The notes under the pieces: model-generated | The model's input: the letters and a program-made list of their open reading frames with translations, nothing else | Databases searched by the model: none | Told to the model about the DNA's origin: nothing | Position numbers and translations under genes: made by a program | Assembly (NCBI GenBank): GCA_963693365.1 | Contig: CAVNZM010000002.1 | Coordinates: 14,074,001-14,138,000 of the forward strand | Direction: 5' to 3' | Length of the DNA stretch: 64,000 nt | DNA from: Amoebidium appalachense | Taxonomy: Eukaryota; Ichthyosporea | Shown: positions 47,243-64,000 of the stretch, in pieces | Layout of the letters: every line of letters starts with the position of its first letter | Numbering within the stretch: position 1 is the stretch's first letter

Positions 47243-47760
47243 TGTGTGTGTACGCGCACGCGGGTCTCTCTCTCTCTCTCGCTCTCTGTCTGTGTATGTG
47301 AGTCTCCCCCTCTCTCTCTCTCTGTGTGTGTGTGTGTCTGTGTGTGTGTGTGTGTTTATCTCTCTCTCTCTCTCTTTTGCCTCCCCCTCCTCTCTTTCTC
47401 TCCCCCCCCTCCCTTCCCCCATCTCTCCCTCCCTCTCGCTCTCTCTCTCTCTCCCTCTCCCTCTCCCTCTCCCTCCTCCCTCCCTACCTCACTCCCTCCC
47501 CCTCTCCTCCTTTATTTCATATTTCTTTGTGCAACAACCGTCTTGCAAAAGCAAATGCTGCACCAAGGAGACAAGATGCTCTATTCTGCTCGTAATCACT
47601 GTACAACATGCAGCAACCATGCAAGGACGGTTCACCAATCCTTCATAGCTTCACAAGGACAGGAAGTATTTGGCTGGAGGCATTACTGAGGCCTGGAGGA
47701 GGATCGAGGCAGAGATGAATGATGGTGGAAGTGGCCGTGGTGGTTCTAGTGGGTGGGTGG

Positions 47761-47795
<35 letters not shown>

Positions 47796-49015
47796 ATGGG
47801 TGCGAGTAAGATTACCTGTATTCTTTGGCATGTTGGCTTTCTCAATACTGCGCTACATTGGCTGTCGTTTTGTTCCTACAGCAAATCATACACTGTTATA
47901 AAGGGCTGCTGATCCGACAGGAAGAGACCGTTTTTTGGTTTAGGATAAGGGCGGGCACTAATTCGAAGAACTGACCTGTCTTTTGCGCTGTATATGTACT
48001 TTCACCAGTCACAGGAACGGATGTGCAGTTACTGTCTCTAACCCGCCGTCTATTCAATACTATATTTAGGTGCTTGAATACTAATTATGTTTCTATTACT
48101 ACCGTAGCTTCGGTTTTCGACTTCACAGGCCTCAGCTGGGCTCACCGGCACCGGCAAACATCCACAGCTCGATTTCTAAATTTGCGTAACGGGTGAGCGC
48201 CAAAAAAGCATTAAAAAACGGACGCATCGTATGTAGTCTAAATCGCGTAGACCCATGCCGTCATTAGTCTACCCCGGAGAGCTTGATTGGGCCCGGTGAC
48301 AGGTGGCCAAAAAATAAAAATCGAGAGAAAAGCCTGAGAAAGAGGAGAAGAAAGAGTTGCATCTCCATAAAAAAAAATTATATAAAAAAGTAGGAATATG
48401 GATGTATATCTCGTTATCTAGCTTTTTACCTTGCGCATGCTATATTAGGCCGTTAGCAGCTACTATTTTTAGCCTGAAGGCACCTAATATTAGGCTGACG
48501 ACCCGGTACCGTTGAAGAGTCGGCAAAAGCATGCTGTATATCTCGATAAAAAGATTTTCACGTTTTCGTGTATTTTTGTTTTCATTTCTGGTCTATAGCG
48601 GTAGCAGGCTCCAGGCCTGTTTGCACCATGATGCATATGTTTACCCACATGGGATAAACTCGAGTGTAATTCGAGTGTGCAACAACTGTATGAAACCATT
48701 ATAGAACCATAGCTATGATGGGCAACTGTATACCATGGCACGGGCCGCATTTATAAAAAAACAAAGAAACTTTGGTCATAAACTAGGAAAGAACCCCCCC
48801 TCCCCCCCCCCCCCCCCCCCCCACCACCACCACCACCACCACCACCACCACCACCGAAGAAAAAGAACAGAAAGAAAAAAGGAAGAAGAAAGAGAAGGGC
48901 AGAACAACACCCCTCCCCAAACCCCCCACACAAATCGCAACTAGAAACCTTGAAGAATACAAATTCCATACCACGTTGCTTTTTACAAACCAGTGTACAA
49001 TTTCATAGTTGCAAC

Positions 49016-49070
<55 letters not shown>

Positions 49071-49320
49071 GGGGGGGGGGGGGGGAGGAGGGGAAAAAAA
49101 CAACATAAAAGAAATCATAGCTCGACTATAAAAACTGCCATGTAAACAACTGGAAATATACATCATATCCTGTCAGTAAATTCCAAGCTGCTATTCAGAC
49201 ACCTGTACAAACAGACCAGCGACTCAGGTGCCTGGAAAGAAAAAAAAAACATCCTATCCTTTCCCACACCACACCACTCTTCAGCCCCTACTCTTATCCA
49301 CACTTTCGGGTGGGCAGGCT
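46259..49320. other. Spacer between BRD8 and PUM3
   Basis: Should contain the BRD8 promoter and first exon, which I could not place. It holds (GTTT)n at 46283-46330, G runs (46591-46628), a (CT)n field (47120-47500), a G run (47763-47794), C and A runs (49015-49062) and G runs (49063-49085). Unique sequence at 46640-47040 and 47520-48780 shows no exon I can defend. Confidence 0.55.
47120..47500. repeat. (CT)n with (GT)n inserts
   Basis: Pyrimidine-rich simple sequence of about 380 bp after a C run at 47121-47142. Overlapping Ser/Leu frames up to 180 codons are artefacts. Confidence 0.92.
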
Positions 49321-62785
<13,465 letters not shown>

Positions 62786-63579
62786 GGTTGCGGCTGCTCG
62801 TAACAACCACTACAGGCTTCCTCCTCTCCTGTCCCAATTGACTACACCTTTCCACGAAAATCTACCTTGCCTGTCTCTCCAATTACTCGGTCATAAACGG
62901 ACGACCAGGTGCCATGTACACTGTTTATTTGCACCTAACAGACTCTACCTTCTATTTTCCAATAACCTTAAAAAGGGTACACTAGATAATATGTGATATT
63001 TTGACAACATGCACGTGCGTGCACTCAATAATTCTCTCCGCCTGTGTGCGTTTGTGTGTACACGTGCAAGTGTGACTGAGCCTGTGTGCATTCCCTATAG
63101 ATCATTCAGTTTCCCCCTAGATCTGAAACTGTGAGAAACCTAAATATAGAACCATCTTCTGAAAACTGCTCCTATAAATAAGCTCTTGTTGGCCCGCTGA
63201 TGCATATGATAGCGCAAACACAGCGGATAGAGAGAGCTTCGGAAAGAATTCGAAAAGAGGGAGAGATATCTCAGGACTCATTGCTTTCCTACGCTTACGT
63301 TCGTAAGTTCTTTGCTTGTTTTTGGCTCGCCACGATTATAAAGGAAAATTCCGACGCTGTCCCTGACAGCAAGAGCATTTTAATTGCATGCTAATTACCA
63401 CACACCCCGGATCCTAGTATTAGGGTTAGTTTTCGCATCATCAGCATTATTGCATAGCTCAGATGGTAAGCCATCACTATACTGATGCAACAAAGCTGTT
63501 ACCCATATAGTGAACGTTTGAACTTGCTCCGTGTTTGGGATTTAAAAGCAGGTTAAGTGCATCTTCAGAAGGAGAAGCC
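62786..63579. promoter_or_regulatory. Divergent intergenic region between PUM3 and COMMD10
   Basis: About 0.8 kb separates the two start codons (62785 minus, 63580 plus), so promoters of both genes should lie here. I see CCAAT words near 62833 and 62958 but no clear TATA box. A 64-codon frame at 63200-63394 has no family resemblance and is probably chance. Confidence 0.5.
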
Positions 63580-64000
63580 ATGGATCTGAAAGCCACACCA
63601 AGCGTCACTGATGCCGTTCATTCCTTCAACACACTAGACCCAAGCAAACTACACCTATTTTTGGCTCGAATTATCCAACGTCTACACCTGAGAGACACAC
63701 CCGCGTTCACATCAGAAGAACGAGAAAAGCTCTCTACATCCCTCTGTGTCCCAGTACACTCAACTCCTAATCTAGTTGAAACATGTGAGTATATTTTCCA
63801 GGAGGCTGCATACAAAGATGCAACAGCAAAAGAGCTCGCGGACGCTTTGACATCAATCAGTTTAGCGACGGAAAGAACGGAAGTTTTTTGTTCTGTGTGG
63901 GAGAGCCTACGTGAGGATTTGCGCCAGAGATTAGAGCAACATTCCTTTCACCCGCGACAACTGGAAAGTGTAAATTGGGAACTGAGGCTCCAAATGGCAA
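63580..64000 (+). CDS. COMMD10: COMMD10, N-terminal 140 codons (3' truncated by window)
   Basis: The frame is open from ATG at 63580 (context GAAGCCATGG) to the window end without an intron. The helical N-terminal domain aligns throughout with my memory of human COMMD10: TPSVTDAVHSFNTLD, ARIIQRLHLRDTPAFTSEER, LVETCEYIFQEAAY and VFCSVWESLREDLRQRLEQ. The last visible residues, QLESVNWELRLQMA, open the COMM domain and match that family closely. COMMD10 is a subunit of the CCC part of the Commander complex, which works with retriever and WASH in endosomal recycling of membrane proteins. It lies head-to-head with PUM3. Confidence 0.93.
   Translation, partial: MDLKATPSVTDAVHSFNTLDPSKLHLFLARIIQRLHLRDTPAFTSEEREKLSTSLCVPVHSTPNLVETCEYIFQEAAYKDATAKELADALTSISLATERTEVFCSVWESLREDLRQRLEQHSFHPRQLESVNWELRLQMA

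Noticed and set aside
47118-47689. Long Ser/Leu/Pro frames across (CT)n and C runs (also at 15273-15850 and 37459-38136)
   Set aside because: Simple-sequence translation with no domain, no splice logic and equal openness in two frames.
63451-63530. tRNA-like words (AGCTCAGATGGTAAGC and later GTTTGAAC)
   Set aside because: A D-arm-like and a T-loop-like word are present, but no acceptor stem or anticodon stem pairs around them.

Overview
The window is eukaryotic nuclear DNA: protein-coding genes split into short exons, long introns, and an extreme load of microsatellites and G/C homopolymers. Eight genes can be assembled. Their order is DDX46/PRP5 (3' part, +), an ankyrin-repeat gene (+), an ECM15/UPF0045 thiamine-binding-type gene (+), an SH3-domain adaptor (-), a syntenin-like tandem-PDZ gene (-), BRD8 (-), PUM3/PUF6 (-) and COMMD10 (5' part, +). 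Spliced multi-exon housekeeping genes together with a syntenin-like protein suggest an intron-rich unicellular relative of animals, for example an ichthyosporean-type holozoan. This taxonomic guess is inference from gene content and is weak.

Layout. 1-5005: last eight exons of DDX46. 5006-10934: no recognised gene; G/C runs, (CA)n, a 41-bp minisatellite and a palindrome. 10935-14417: an ankyrin gene whose 15th codon is split by a 2.4-kb composite of four LTRs and two tiny internal regions, a copia-type non-autonomous (TRIM-like) element lying on the minus strand. 16806-20099: the small ECM15-like gene in four exons. 20100-22480: convergent spacer with two minisatellites. 22481-33955: SH3 adaptor, at least 13 exons. 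35146-36372: intronless syntenin-like gene. 38575-46258: BRD8 with its SANT-like part, a 2.5-kb acidic exon and the bromodomain; the first exon was not found. 49321-62785: PUM3, all 16 exons resolved with consistent phases. 63580-64000: start of COMMD10, head-to-head with PUM3.

The genes do not form a pathway. They serve splicing (DDX46), chromatin (BRD8), ribosome biogenesis (PUM3), endosomal Commander function (COMMD10) and scaffolding (SH3 and PDZ proteins). The notable content is in the non-coding and mobile DNA. It includes the TRIM-like copia element, which carries a primer site matching the anticodon arm of initiator tRNA-Met. An intron-borne dispersed repeat family lies always in the same orientation, antisense to its host genes. 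A minisatellite has multiplied a splice acceptor plus the start of a PUM3 exon, and (CA)n tracts stand directly before many 3' splice sites.

Exon borders were placed by hand using GT/AG rules, reading-frame phase and remembered family sequences; no search or RNA data were available.
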